From assembly GCA_958366705.1 (NCBI GenBank), contig CATXCB010000003.1:99041-163040 (forward strand): a stretch of DNA of 64,000 nt. Direction: 5' to 3'. A program made the translations under genes and the position numbers. The notes below the pieces were generated by a model. The model saw only the letters and a program-made list of their open reading frames with translations. It searched no databases and was not told the DNA's origin. This DNA is from an uncultured bacterium (GTDB lineage: Bacteria > Cyanobacteriota > Vampirovibrionia > Gastranaerophilales > Gastranaerophilaceae). The first letter of the stretch is position 1. The number at the start of each line of letters is the position of its first letter. This document shows, in pieces, positions 42,445 through 51,933 of this stretch.

Positions 42445-43398
42445 TTATAAAAGTTCTTTATCTTTAATATATCGAGGTCTGGCTTTTACTTCTCTATAAA
42501 CTTGCCCGACATATTCACCAATTATCCCCAGACAAAATATCTGCAATCCACCAAAAAAGCAGAGTAAAATAATCATTGTTGCAAAACCATTGGGTGAATT
42601 ATTCAAAAACAATTTTTCAAATACTGTTTCCAACCCTACCAGAAAGCCAAAGAAAGCCATTAAAAAGCCTAAACACGCAACTATACGCAATGGAACAATA
42701 CTAAACGATGTAATTCCATTTAATGCTAAAGCCATTAAAGACATAAAGTTAAATTTTGAATTTCCTGCAAATCTTGGTTTTACATCAAAATGCACAGTTG
42801 TCGTTTTTACCCCCAACTCATGGAAAAAACCGCGTAAAAACAATGCTTTTTCAGGATACAAATGTAAAACATCAAGAGCTTTCTTGCTAACCAATCTATA
42901 ATCAGAATGGTTCACCGGAATTTTTGCACCGAGAAGATTCATCAGTTTATAAAACATAAGTGCAGTAACTTTTTTTATAAAACCATCAGTGTTTCTGTCA
43001 TTACGAATGCCAAGAACAACATCGTAACCTTTTTGATACTCATCCAAAAATTTTTCTATAGCAAGTTCGTCTTGCTGTAAATCAGCATCTATAGAAACAA
43101 CACAATCGCATCCAATATCTCGGACCCCTTCTAATCCTGCAATAAGGGCTTTTTGATTACCATAGTTTCGCAAAAATTTTACGCCTTTAATCATATTATT
43201 CCCGGCATGCAGTTTTTCTATAATAGACCAGGTTGCATCTTTTGAGCCGTCATCAATCAAATACAAATAACTGTCTGCTGTAATTTTATTTTTTGAAATC
43301 AACATATTTAAAACTTCAACAAGTCTGACACAAGTTGTTTCTACACATAATTCTTCGTTAAAACATGGAATAATCACAGCTAATTTAGGTATTTGCAT
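42445..43398 (-). CDS. GT2 family glycosyltransferase with two C-terminal TM helices (317 aa)
   Basis: This is a DPM1/GtrB/ArnC-like enzyme that transfers a sugar from a nucleotide to polyprenyl phosphate. The catalytic GT-A domain has AVIIPCFNEE, YLIDDGSKDATW and VVSIDADLQQDE (DxD-type). The acceptor site is at about LVSKKALDVLHLYPEKALFL. Two transmembrane segments at residues ~230-300 (SIVPLRIVACLGFLMAFFGF, then GFATMIILLCFFGGLQIFCL) anchor it in the inner membrane. The length is typical. It is convergent with the SRP RNA and divergent from a YdjC deacetylase. Confidence 0.92.
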   Translation of the reverse strand: MQIPKLAVIIPCFNEELCVETTCVRLVEVLNMLISKNKITADSYLYLIDDGSKDATWSIIEKLHAGNNMIKGVKFLRNYGNQKALIAGLEGVRDIGCDCVVSIDADLQQDELAIEKFLDEYQKGYDVVLGIRNDRNTDGFIKKVTALMFYKLMNLLGAKIPVNHSDYRLVSKKALDVLHLYPEKALFLRGFFHELGVKTTTVHFDVKPRFAGNSKFNFMSLMALALNGITSFSIVPLRIVACLGFLMAFFGFLVGLETVFEKLFLNNSPNGFATMIILLCFFGGLQIFCLGIIGEYVGQVYREVKARPRYIKDKELL

Positions 43399-43460
43399 TT
43401 CATCACTCTTTCTATTATCATAATTATATAATTTATATAGAATTATGCAAGGATATGTAA

Positions 43461-44303
43461 ATGATAAATAAAAAATTTATATTGAACGCAGATGATTTCG
43501 GATTAACTCAAAATCATAATCAGGCAATTTTAGAAGGTTGTATTAACGGATTTTTAACAAGTGCAAGCTTGTGTGCAAACGGAGAGGCTTTTGACAGTGC
43601 CGTGCATGACATTTTACCGGACTGCCCAAATCTAGGTATTGCAGCCCACCTTAACATTATGGAGGGTAAACCGCTAACCAATTGCCCATTATTAACGGAC
43701 AGTTATGGTTATTTTAATTCAAACTATCTAAAACTAATTTTTAAACAAAATAACAAATACATGAAAGAACAAATTGAAGCTGAATTTAGAGCACAAATAG
43801 AAAAAATTCTGCAATTTACAAAAATTGATCATTTAGATTCGCATGTACATACCCATGCAATTCCTGAAATATTTAAAATCACCTGTAAACTCGCTAAAGA
43901 GTACAATATAAAATTTGTAAGAACTCAATTTGAAGAGTTATATTTTATACCAAAATTAGCAAAACATATTACTATTAAATATCCGCTAAATTTGATAAAA
44001 GTAGCCTTGTTACAGTATTTCACAAAGCAGAACAGGAAAATTCTTGATGAATACGGCTTAAAAACCAATGATTTTATTATTGGTGTAGGGTATACAGGAA
44101 TGATGGATACTGATGCTGTAAGATACGGATTAGAAGCTCTGGACGAAGACTGTATTGTTGAAGCTCTGATTCATCCTTGCAAGTATAATAATTCAACAAA
44201 AGACTCACACACTAGAGAGTTTTCTATTACCCAAAACAAAAATCTGCAAGATACAATATCTCGATTAGGTTTTGATTTAACAAACTACAAGAATTTAGAT
44301 TAA
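43461..44303 (+). CDS. YdjC/ChbG-family carbohydrate deacetylase (280 aa)
   Basis: The metal site is visible: NADDFGLTQNHNQAI near the N-terminus, then LDSHVHTHAIPEIF at about residues 127-140 with the His ligands. Members remove acetyl groups from N-acetylated oligosaccharides; HpnK-like members act in hopanoid or lipid pathways. It lies next to a polyprenyl-phosphate glycosyltransferase, so a lipid-linked or surface sugar substrate is reasonable (inference). AAGGA is about 9 nt before the ATG. The stop codon overlaps the start of the next gene (TAATG). Confidence 0.88.
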   Translation: MINKKFILNADDFGLTQNHNQAILEGCINGFLTSASLCANGEAFDSAVHDILPDCPNLGIAAHLNIMEGKPLTNCPLLTDSYGYFNSNYLKLIFKQNNKYMKEQIEAEFRAQIEKILQFTKIDHLDSHVHTHAIPEIFKITCKLAKEYNIKFVRTQFEELYFIPKLAKHITIKYPLNLIKVALLQYFTKQNRKILDEYGLKTNDFIIGVGYTGMMDTDAVRYGLEALDEDCIVEALIHPCKYNNSTKDSHTREFSITQNKNLQDTISRLGFDLTNYKNLD

Positions 44304-46117
44304 TGAAAAAGATTATAACTGCATTTATACTTCTTACAATGCTTGGGATATTCTCAACATTTATTATTCAATCAGAAAAAAGAAACGAAGTTTTAAAAGT
44401 TTTTACACCAACAAAACTTGGAATAGATATTAACAGAAATAAAACAATAGAAAATAATGAAATCTTTTGCCTTGAGAATATTGAAACTTTTTCTATCGAA
44501 TCCGGTCAGGAAATATATAATACCTATGGTAAATTATTTAAACTAAACTACATTGAAATTATTAGTCTCGGATATTTAGCGCAGGATTTTGCACAGAAAA
44601 CATTATTAAACAATTCTGTAATAATAACACCAGTCAGCAGAGTTACAAGTGAATGTCAGTATGCTGATATTAAAATCAATGGCATTAGTTATACAAAATT
44701 ATTAAAAAACAGCGGATACGGGATAGTAAATAATAAAATTACTAACAGAACAAAATTCGCTCAAAATCTTAATGCAGCGAGAAAATTAAACCTTGTAATA
44801 TTAAACCATCATTCAAATAAGTACCACAAACTAACCTGCAAGTACGGAAAAATTGCTCACGATAAAATACTTATACCGTTAAAACAGATTCCTGAAGGAG
44901 CAATTCCATGCAAATACTGTTTTAATACGGTGAAAAAGAATAAAATTTCAAGATATAAACCACTAAATAAAAATTTAAACTCACAAAATCTGAAAGAACC
45001 GCCTTTAACCATTTCTGATGGAAACATTAATATTTATTATTTAAATTTTACCAGACACTTAAAACCTAATAACTCCTGTACAACTAATGTATGTAAAGAA
45101 TTTATCAAGCTGGTTGATAACGCAGAAAACTCAATTGATATTGCAATATACGGATACGAAAATGTTGATAGAGTAACCGAAGCTCTGGTAAAAGCAAAAA
45201 ACAGAGGCGTTAAAATAAGATTTATTTATGATGAAAATTCAAACGGCGAATCAAATTATTATACTTGTAACAATATAATAAAACAAATATCAGACCAATT
45301 CCGCTCAGATAAATCAGATTCTGTATCTCAGAGTAATATGCTTATGCATAACAAATTTGTAATATTTGATAATAAAATTGTCTACACCGGTTCTATGAAT
45401 TTCTCCAAAACTGGATTTTCCGGATATGATTACAATGATGTTGCAGTTATAAATTCAAAAGAAATTGCCCAATTGTATACTAATGAATTTGAACAAATGC
45501 TAGCCGGAAAATTTCATAATAAAAAACAACAAAACAATCCAGCTAATAAATTTCAGGTAGGAAATAGCAACATTGAAATATATTTTTCGCCACAGGATAA
45601 ATCTTCATTGAGAATAGTTCAACTCATCAAAAATGCTCAAAATTATATTTATATTCCAACATTTTTAATAACACATACTCAAATTTCAAATGAACTTATT
45701 GCAGCACATAAAAAAGGTATTGATGTAAAAATTATAATGGATGCAAATAATGTTTACACCAGAAATACAAAACATCAACTCCTCAGACAAAACGGAATTC
45801 CAGTAAAAATCGAAAACTATGCAGGGAAACTGCATTCTAAAACAATGATTATAGATGACAAATATATAATTATGGGTTCTATGAATTTTTCAAACAGTGG
45901 AGAAAACAAAAACGATGAAAATATGCTTATAATTACTAATCCTCGCCTTGCTCAATCATATAAAAACTTCTTTAACTACTTATGGGAGATAATACCTGAC
46001 AGATATTTAAAATATAACCCGAAAGCTGAAAGCCCGGAATCAATAGGTTCCTGCTCTGACGGCGTTGATAATAATTTTAACGGCAAAATTGACAAAGAGG
46101 AAGAATTATGTAAATAA
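44303..46117 (+). CDS. Exported/membrane-anchored phospholipase D-like protein with EF-hand-like and MopE-like ends (604 aa)
   Basis: An N-terminal hydrophobic segment (KKIITAFILLTMLGIFSTFI) anchors or exports it. Residues ~35-55 have an EF-hand/dockerin-like loop (DINRNKTIENNE). A middle segment at ~60-210 looks like a thermonuclease-type domain with LTCKYGK and IPCKYCF Cys residues. Two PLD/HKD motifs follow, HNKFVIFD at residue ~349 with GSMNFSKTG and HSKTMIID at ~511 with GSMNFSNSG, so the active site is complete. The C-terminus has a MopE-like loop (SCSDGVDNNFNGKIDKEEEL, then C). It may cut phosphodiesters in DNA or lipids outside the cytoplasm. The gene is coupled to the deacetylase gene. 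Confidence 0.83.
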   Translation: MKKIITAFILLTMLGIFSTFIIQSEKRNEVLKVFTPTKLGIDINRNKTIENNEIFCLENIETFSIESGQEIYNTYGKLFKLNYIEIISLGYLAQDFAQKTLLNNSVIITPVSRVTSECQYADIKINGISYTKLLKNSGYGIVNNKITNRTKFAQNLNAARKLNLVILNHHSNKYHKLTCKYGKIAHDKILIPLKQIPEGAIPCKYCFNTVKKNKISRYKPLNKNLNSQNLKEPPLTISDGNINIYYLNFTRHLKPNNSCTTNVCKEFIKLVDNAENSIDIAIYGYENVDRVTEALVKAKNRGVKIRFIYDENSNGESNYYTCNNIIKQISDQFRSDKSDSVSQSNMLMHNKFVIFDNKIVYTGSMNFSKTGFSGYDYNDVAVINSKEIAQLYTNEFEQMLAGKFHNKKQQNNPANKFQVGNSNIEIYFSPQDKSSLRIVQLIKNAQNYIYIPTFLITHTQISNELIAAHKKGIDVKIIMDANNVYTRNTKHQLLRQNGIPVKIENYAGKLHSKTMIIDDKYIIMGSMNFSNSGENKNDENMLIITNPRLAQSYKNFFNYLWEIIPDRYLKYNPKAESPESIGSCSDGVDNNFNGKIDKEEELCK

Positions 46118-46147
46118 AAAGCTACCTTTTATGAGGTAGCCTTTTAT
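46116..46147 (+). terminator. Terminator between the convergent PLD and argS genes
   Basis: The stem AAAAAGCTACC/GGTAGCCTTTT with an 8-nt loop is followed by ATTTTT; probably bidirectional. Confidence 0.82.
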
Positions 46148-46169
46148 TTTTAAAAGGTGATATATACAC

Positions 46170-47909
46170 TTACATTCTTTCAGGAGCAGAAACAGCCAGA
46201 ATTGCTAATGCATTTGCCAAAACTGTTTTAAACGCCCAAACTAAAGCTAATCTAGCTTTTGTTAATTCTATATCATCAGTTATAACCCTTGTTGAATTAT
46301 AGAATGAATGGAATTCCGCAGCCAATTCTTGAACATAACGACAAATAGTATAAACTTGTCTTGTTTGAGCAGAATTCACAATTAATGATTTAAATTCTTC
46401 TAATTTAAGAACTAATTTTCTAGCATCAGCCATTGTTAAAGCCATTAAATCTTTATCAAAATTGCTAATCAAATTATTAAATTCATCTTCTGATAGTACA
46501 GCTGGAATTGTTTTACCAGATTCAGTATCAACACGTTCGCTAATAGCATTTCTTATAATTGAGCAGGCTCTGGCATGGGCATATTGAACATAGAATACCG
46601 GATTTTCATCAGATTTGGTTTTTGCTAACTCAATATCAAAATCCAGAGTTGTATCAATATTTCTCATAGACATCCAGAATCTTGTAGCATCAACACCAAC
46701 TTCATCAATTAAATCTTCAAGAGTAACCATATTTTTACGTTTACCCATACGAACCTCATTACCATTGATAACAAGATTAACTAATTGACCTAATAGAACT
46801 TCTAATTTATTAGGGTCATAACCTAAAGCTTCGATAGAAGCCTTAACTCTAGCCACATAACCGTGGTGGTCAGCCCCCCAAATATTTATCATTCTATCAA
46901 AACCGCGTTCTAATTTATCAATATGGTACGCAATATCAGCAGTCAAATATGTATTAGAGCCATCTGCCTTTTTGATAACTCTATCTTGATCATCACCATA
47001 ATCAGAAGATTTGAACCATTCTGCGCCTTCTTTTTCATAGATTTTACCGCTATCACGAAGTTTTTGAACACATTCTTCAACTTTACCGGAGTTATGCAAA
47101 GACAATTCAGAATAAAATTTATCAAATGAGACTCTAAAATTATCCAATAATTCACGTTGAACTTTTTCTTCATAAGCTTTTGCATAATCACAATAAATTT
47201 GCAAATCAATTTTATCAACATCATTATTAACAGCTTCAAGTTCAGCTTTTTTATCAACCAAAAATTGTTTAGCCACTGGAATTAAATAATCGCCCGGATA
47301 ATAATTTTTTCTTTCAATCTCATCTTCAGGGAAGTCAATATTTTCACCCAACTCCTGCTTAACTCTTATAACTAAAGATCTACCCAGCTTTTGAATTTGA
47401 GAACCGGCATCATTGATATAAAATTCTTGATAAACATCATGACCATAGAATTTTAACAAATTTGCAAGAGCACTGCCCATAGCAGCCCAGCGACCATGTC
47501 CAATGTGGAAAGGTCCGGTTGGATTTGCTGAAATATATTCTAAAATAATATTTTCCTTGTTTATTTTTTCAGGACGTCCAAAAGTTTCTTTTTTAGCAAA
47601 GATTTCATTAACCAAGTCAATCAATAAAGCTTGTCCTGCTTTAAAATTAATAAATCCACCAATTACAGAATATTCATTATCTTCTTTTTCAACAAATTCA
47701 ACAATAGCATTAGCAATCATAGGCGGGGCAATTCTGGCATTTCTGGCTAATGAAGATACATTTACCGCAAAATCACCAAAATCAGCATTCTTTGGTTTTT
47801 CTACAACTAAACTTCCTCTTTTATATTCAGTCATTTGACCTAATTTATTTTCGTTGATTGCTTTATCTATAGCATTTTCTATTTGTTTTAAAAAATAATC
47901 TCTTAGCAT
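46170..47909 (-). CDS. argS: Arginyl-tRNA synthetase (579 aa)
   Basis: This is a class I synthetase. The HIGH motif is SANPTGPFHIGHGRWAAMGS at about residues 128-147. There is no canonical KMSKS; the usual ArgRS replacement is seen at MGKRKNMVTLEDLIDEVG. The N-terminal Add-1 domain precedes, and the C-terminal anticodon-binding DALR domain ends with LANALAILAVSAPERM. The length is typical. AAGAGG lies 8 nt before the ATG. Confidence 0.96.
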   Translation of the reverse strand: MLRDYFLKQIENAIDKAINENKLGQMTEYKRGSLVVEKPKNADFGDFAVNVSSLARNARIAPPMIANAIVEFVEKEDNEYSVIGGFINFKAGQALLIDLVNEIFAKKETFGRPEKINKENIILEYISANPTGPFHIGHGRWAAMGSALANLLKFYGHDVYQEFYINDAGSQIQKLGRSLVIRVKQELGENIDFPEDEIERKNYYPGDYLIPVAKQFLVDKKAELEAVNNDVDKIDLQIYCDYAKAYEEKVQRELLDNFRVSFDKFYSELSLHNSGKVEECVQKLRDSGKIYEKEGAEWFKSSDYGDDQDRVIKKADGSNTYLTADIAYHIDKLERGFDRMINIWGADHHGYVARVKASIEALGYDPNKLEVLLGQLVNLVINGNEVRMGKRKNMVTLEDLIDEVGVDATRFWMSMRNIDTTLDFDIELAKTKSDENPVFYVQYAHARACSIIRNAISERVDTESGKTIPAVLSEDEFNNLISNFDKDLMALTMADARKLVLKLEEFKSLIVNSAQTRQVYTICRYVQELAAEFHSFYNSTRVITDDIELTKARLALVWAFKTVLANALAILAVSAPERM

Positions 47910-48008
47910 ACTAACCTCTTAAAAATAACATCATAGATAAATTATATAATAAACAGGAGTAAATATAAATATCTACTCCTGCTATATATTAAAAATAATT
48001 AAATACGA

Positions 48009-50288
48009 CTAAAAATTGTATTCCGGAATATCAAAAGGCTCATTATTTGCATCCTTTTCCACAAAATTAAGGTAATACTTCATCGCCTTATCTTTTGCTG
48101 AATCATAAAAATCATCCGGAATTAATGATTGATGGAAGTAAGTTCTTTCTCCGGAATAATTGCCTAAAATTGAAGCATATTTTTCAATATCCTGCTTATT
48201 TAAACCGCCGCCATAAGCTTTTGTTTTCGCATCCGTACCGGATGGTCGAATTTCGATATATTTATCGTCAAATTCCAAATATGTACCGTCACCCACAAAT
48301 TTTACCGATTTTAAATTATTAAAATTCAATCCTTCTGATATAAATCTATCATTCAAAACTTTAATAATATCCTCTAGTGTAACAATTCCGGCTTTCAACC
48401 CAATAGCAAGCGACAAATAGAACAAATCATTTTTCGTACGCAATGCCTCGCCTAAAACTTTAGCCTGCTTCAACTTTTCAATATCCGGTTCAGACTCATT
48501 ATAATAAGCAATATCGACACGGGTATCAAAACGTCCGATAATTTTATTTGAGTTAAACACATTTGACAAATACTGTGACAATGACACATGTAAAGCACTC
48601 AATTTAGAAATAAGTGCGGATGCAACAATAATAGCTTCTGTAGCACTTTTTTCTCTCATTGCTATAGCCAGACGTCCATGCTGAGATTCAATCAATTCCT
48701 CTGTACCCATTATCATTCCGCCTGATTCTTCACCGCCAAACAATAAACGCGGATTTACTCCGAGATTTATAGAATTACCGAGAACATCATCAATAACAAC
48801 ATCTTCTGATGGATTATTTTTTAATTTAAGCTCAACTTTTTTCATTATATTGGCAATTTCTTTAAATCCAACTGGAACATTAATAACTTTTACTCCATTA
48901 TTTTTAGCCCACTCGTCCCAGGAAAGTGCTGATGCAGTTGTCTTAATCATAAATCTAGGATGTTTATCCCATAAACCTTTTTCTCTTAATTGTAAAGCCC
49001 AAAAATCCATAAGCATCAAAAACGCTTGATTTGCTGTAAATACAGTTAAAACCTTACCCTCTCCAAGTTCAACATAATCTACTCCAAGCTGTTTCAAATC
49101 CTCAATTCGGCCGCGGCTTTCTGTCTGGCATATTGTTAATCTGTCATGATCAGGATCTGTAATTAACACGGCTGTCCCTACCGGAAAAGTCTTTAATTTT
49201 TCAGAATAATTCATTGTATCAATAACAGGGAAAAATTTTGTACCATCATCTTTCTGAGCTAAGACAGTAGCATCAACGGAATAATCATAAAAAGCTTTTT
49301 CACCTTTTGGTGTTGTATCATATTTACCAATTGAATGGAAAAACGGATCCTCTTCAATATTAAACCACTCAAATTTATCATCTATACCAAGCTTATTAAG
49401 CACACGAGACAGAGTTCTGTAGGCTGAACCGCCTACATTTTCTATAACAATTTTAGAATCAAAAGATTTAATTAATTCTAAGTTAACATCTTGAGCAACG
49501 CCAGATTTTAAATATTCAACATATAAATTAACTCCATCTTCCAATAATTCCATAGCTTTTTCATTTATTAAAGGATTATCAGCTGCTGCAATTTTAATTT
49601 CATAGCTGCCTTTTTCATTTACCTCATCAAAAATCTCTTGAATTTTGTTAACAAACTCCATAGATTCTTCAGGCAAATACTGGCTGCCCTGACAATTCAA
49701 ATCCTTTGTTGCGTTTTTTACAGAAATACCATGACTGGATGTAATATACTCCCCGCCAAGTAAATCCAATTTAAATGCTAAAAAGGAAGCTAACCATATT
49801 GGTATAGTCTTTTCCCCAGCTGGAACAAGTGTTTCAATCCCTTGAGCCGCCTGAATTCTTGATATTGCATCTAAAAACAACCTCGAATTATACCTTACTT
49901 CGCATCCAGCAACTTTTACAATTCTTTTATCCGGATATTTTTCTTTTGCAACAAGAGCTTTTGCTAATGTCGCCAACACAATCCCCACCAGATTTATAGG
50001 GAATCTTGTATCCTGCGGGAATAAAATATTTTGTGGGCCTCTTATTCCAGCAGTAGATACTTTAGCTTCCTTTGCGTAATTTGCAAACCATTCTTCTAAA
50101 TTTAAACCTTTTGGATTTTTTATAACATCATAAGGTTTTAAATGCTCCTTGCGCAATAAAAATGTAAATTCATTCTTATCATCAAAATTCATTAAATTTA
50201 AATTTTTAACATTATTAGGTGTTTTATCAAAAACACTTTTAAACAACTCATTCTCCAAACCATTCTCAGATTTTTTTAATTCAAACAT
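48009..50288 (-). CDS. Phosphohexomutase superfamily protein, long form (759 aa)
   Basis: All four active-site elements of the phosphoglucomutase/phosphomannomutase superfamily are present: the phosphoserine loop TSSHGIS at 183-189 (usually TASHNP), the metal loop DPDHDR at 378-383, the sugar loop GGEESGGM at 518-525 and the phosphate loop RPSGTD at 681-686. At 759 aa it is much longer than the usual 450-580, with about 75 extra N-terminal residues and insertions between domains. It likely moves phosphate between C1 and C6 of a hexose. The exact substrate cannot be told. AAGGAGAG precedes the ATG. Confidence 0.85.
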   Translation of the reverse strand: MFELKKSENGLENELFKSVFDKTPNNVKNLNLMNFDDKNEFTFLLRKEHLKPYDVIKNPKGLNLEEWFANYAKEAKVSTAGIRGPQNILFPQDTRFPINLVGIVLATLAKALVAKEKYPDKRIVKVAGCEVRYNSRLFLDAISRIQAAQGIETLVPAGEKTIPIWLASFLAFKLDLLGGEYITSSHGISVKNATKDLNCQGSQYLPEESMEFVNKIQEIFDEVNEKGSYEIKIAAADNPLINEKAMELLEDGVNLYVEYLKSGVAQDVNLELIKSFDSKIVIENVGGSAYRTLSRVLNKLGIDDKFEWFNIEEDPFFHSIGKYDTTPKGEKAFYDYSVDATVLAQKDDGTKFFPVIDTMNYSEKLKTFPVGTAVLITDPDHDRLTICQTESRGRIEDLKQLGVDYVELGEGKVLTVFTANQAFLMLMDFWALQLREKGLWDKHPRFMIKTTASALSWDEWAKNNGVKVINVPVGFKEIANIMKKVELKLKNNPSEDVVIDDVLGNSINLGVNPRLLFGGEESGGMIMGTEELIESQHGRLAIAMREKSATEAIIVASALISKLSALHVSLSQYLSNVFNSNKIIGRFDTRVDIAYYNESEPDIEKLKQAKVLGEALRTKNDLFYLSLAIGLKAGIVTLEDIIKVLNDRFISEGLNFNNLKSVKFVGDGTYLEFDDKYIEIRPSGTDAKTKAYGGGLNKQDIEKYASILGNYSGERTYFHQSLIPDDFYDSAKDKAMKYYLNFVEKDANNEPFDIPEYNF

Positions 50289-50411
50289 ATATCTCTCCTT
50301 ACTATGCTTATATTTTATTATTTTTGATAATACAATAAAAATACATTAATAAGTAGCTTTAAGAAAATTTTTTATGTATAATATTGGATATAATAATGGA
50401 GAGCAAGATTT

Positions 50412-51095
50412 ATGGCAAAACCTAAAAAACAATATTCAACAAGAAAAGCCTCTCAATTCAATATATGGAGATCATTGTTTCAATTTTTAGTATGTAAAAT
50501 CGGATATATGATAAGATTGAAACTTGTCTATAGAATTGAAGTTAACGGACTGGAGAATGTTCCAAAAGATAACAGATATATTGTATGTCCAAATCATTTA
50601 TCAACACTGGATCCTCCTTTAATGGTTGCAATTATGCCAAGAAGCGTCTCTTTTATGGCAAAGAAAGAACTTTTTGATATTCCGTTTTTAAGATGGTGGA
50701 TTGATTGGCTTGGAGCCTTTGCTGTAAACAGAGAAGCACTAGGCCCGTCAACTGTAAAAACAGTTCAAACAATCAAAGAAAGTAACTGGGTACTAGGAAT
50801 GTTTCCTCAGGGAACAAGAGGTGTTCCTGGTGAAATTAGAGGGGTTACCAAAGGATTTGCAGGGTTAGCTAAACTTACAAAATGTGATATATTACCTGTA
50901 GGTATAATAGGTTCAAATGAAGTAAAAAGATGGCCATTTACAGGTAAAATTATTGTCAATATAGGGAAAATAATTCCTTATGACAAAAATACAGATATGG
51001 TTAAAGATAAATGGATTGAAGAAATTCAAAAATTAACAGGGTTTAAATATATTGAAGAAACCCAGGTTAAATCTGCAAATAAAGGAGATGTATAG
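50412..51095 (+). CDS. 1-acyl-glycerol-3-phosphate acyltransferase family protein, copy 1 (227 aa)
   Basis: This is a PlsC-type membrane acyltransferase of phospholipid synthesis. The H-x4-D motif is PNHLSTLDPPL at about residues 58-68. The second block is FMAKKELFDIPFL and the third FPQGTRGVPGEIRGVTKGFA at about residues 137-156. The N-terminal hydrophobic stretch (FLVCKIGYMIRLKLV) would sit in the membrane. GGAG lies 9 nt before the ATG. The stop codon is directly next to the start of a second, similar gene. Confidence 0.9.
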   Translation: MAKPKKQYSTRKASQFNIWRSLFQFLVCKIGYMIRLKLVYRIEVNGLENVPKDNRYIVCPNHLSTLDPPLMVAIMPRSVSFMAKKELFDIPFLRWWIDWLGAFAVNREALGPSTVKTVQTIKESNWVLGMFPQGTRGVPGEIRGVTKGFAGLAKLTKCDILPVGIIGSNEVKRWPFTGKIIVNIGKIIPYDKNTDMVKDKWIEEIQKLTGFKYIEETQVKSANKGDV

Positions 51096-51818
51096 ATGGA
51101 AAAAGAAGTTCGAAACTTCAATCGCAGGTATGCAAAAGAATATAATATATTTCGTACATTATTTTTTATGTCGTTTTTGTGTATTGTCGTGTATGGATTT
51201 TATGCAATATTTTATAACTATAAAATAGAAGGCAGAGAAAATTTACCGGAAAAACAAAAAAATAACGGTAAATATATATATACAGCAAACCATGTATCTA
51301 TTTTTGATCCGCCAATGGTTTCGATGGCTGCAATGCGTCCAATAGCTTTTATGGCAAAAAAAGAGTTATTCGAACCAGAAGAAAAATTGAGCTGGCTGGT
51401 TAAGAGACTAGGTGCTTTTGCTGTTGATAGAACTAAACCGGAAATTGCAACATTTAAAACAGTAAAAGATGTACTGAGTACAAGCTGGTCTTTAGGAATC
51501 TTCCCTCAAGGCGGTACAAGACCATACGGAAAACTTGAAGGTATCAGAAAAGGTTTTGCAGTTATCGCTAAAAACGCAAAAGCGGATATTGTTCCTATTG
51601 CTATTGCCGGCTGGGACGGATATCCTAAACTAAAACCTTTCACTAGAAGAAATGTAACAATAAGAATAGGTAAACCTATATCCTATAAATTAAAAGAAGA
51701 TGAAATAATTTATGAATGGTGTAAACAAATTTCTGAAATGGCAGATTATGAAAATTGTGCAGAGTTACCTGAATCCTATAAAATAAAAGAAGAACAGGCG
51801 GTTGTTAAAACTGTTTAA
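51096..51818 (+). CDS. 1-acyl-glycerol-3-phosphate acyltransferase family protein, copy 2 (240 aa)
   Basis: A second PlsC-type protein. It has an N-terminal transmembrane helix (TLFFMSFLCIVVYGFYAIF), H-x4-D in ANHVSIFDPPMVS at about residues 65-77, then FMAKKELFEPEEK and FPQGGTRPYGKLEGIRKGFA. Compared with copy 1 it differs in the third block (QGGTRPYG in place of QGTRGVPG) and has a distinct C-terminus, so the pair could use different acyl donors or acceptors. GGAG lies about 10 nt before the ATG, within the end of copy 1. Confidence 0.9.
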   Translation: MEKEVRNFNRRYAKEYNIFRTLFFMSFLCIVVYGFYAIFYNYKIEGRENLPEKQKNNGKYIYTANHVSIFDPPMVSMAAMRPIAFMAKKELFEPEEKLSWLVKRLGAFAVDRTKPEIATFKTVKDVLSTSWSLGIFPQGGTRPYGKLEGIRKGFAVIAKNAKADIVPIAIAGWDGYPKLKPFTRRNVTIRIGKPISYKLKEDEIIYEWCKQISEMADYENCAELPESYKIKEEQAVVKTV

Positions 51819-51848
51819 ATCTAATTATTGTTAAATAAATATAGCAAA

Positions 51849-51877
51849 AATAAAGCCCCTAAAAAGGGGCTTTATTT
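51849..51877 (+). terminator. Rho-independent terminator after the plsC pair
   Basis: AATAAAGCCCCT/AGGGGCTTTATT with a 4-nt loop; a strong, symmetrical hairpin. Confidence 0.88.
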
Positions 51878-51933
51878 TATTTAAAGAAAGGAATTTTTAT
51901 TTATAAATTGATCTCTTTGCAGTGAAAAACTGT

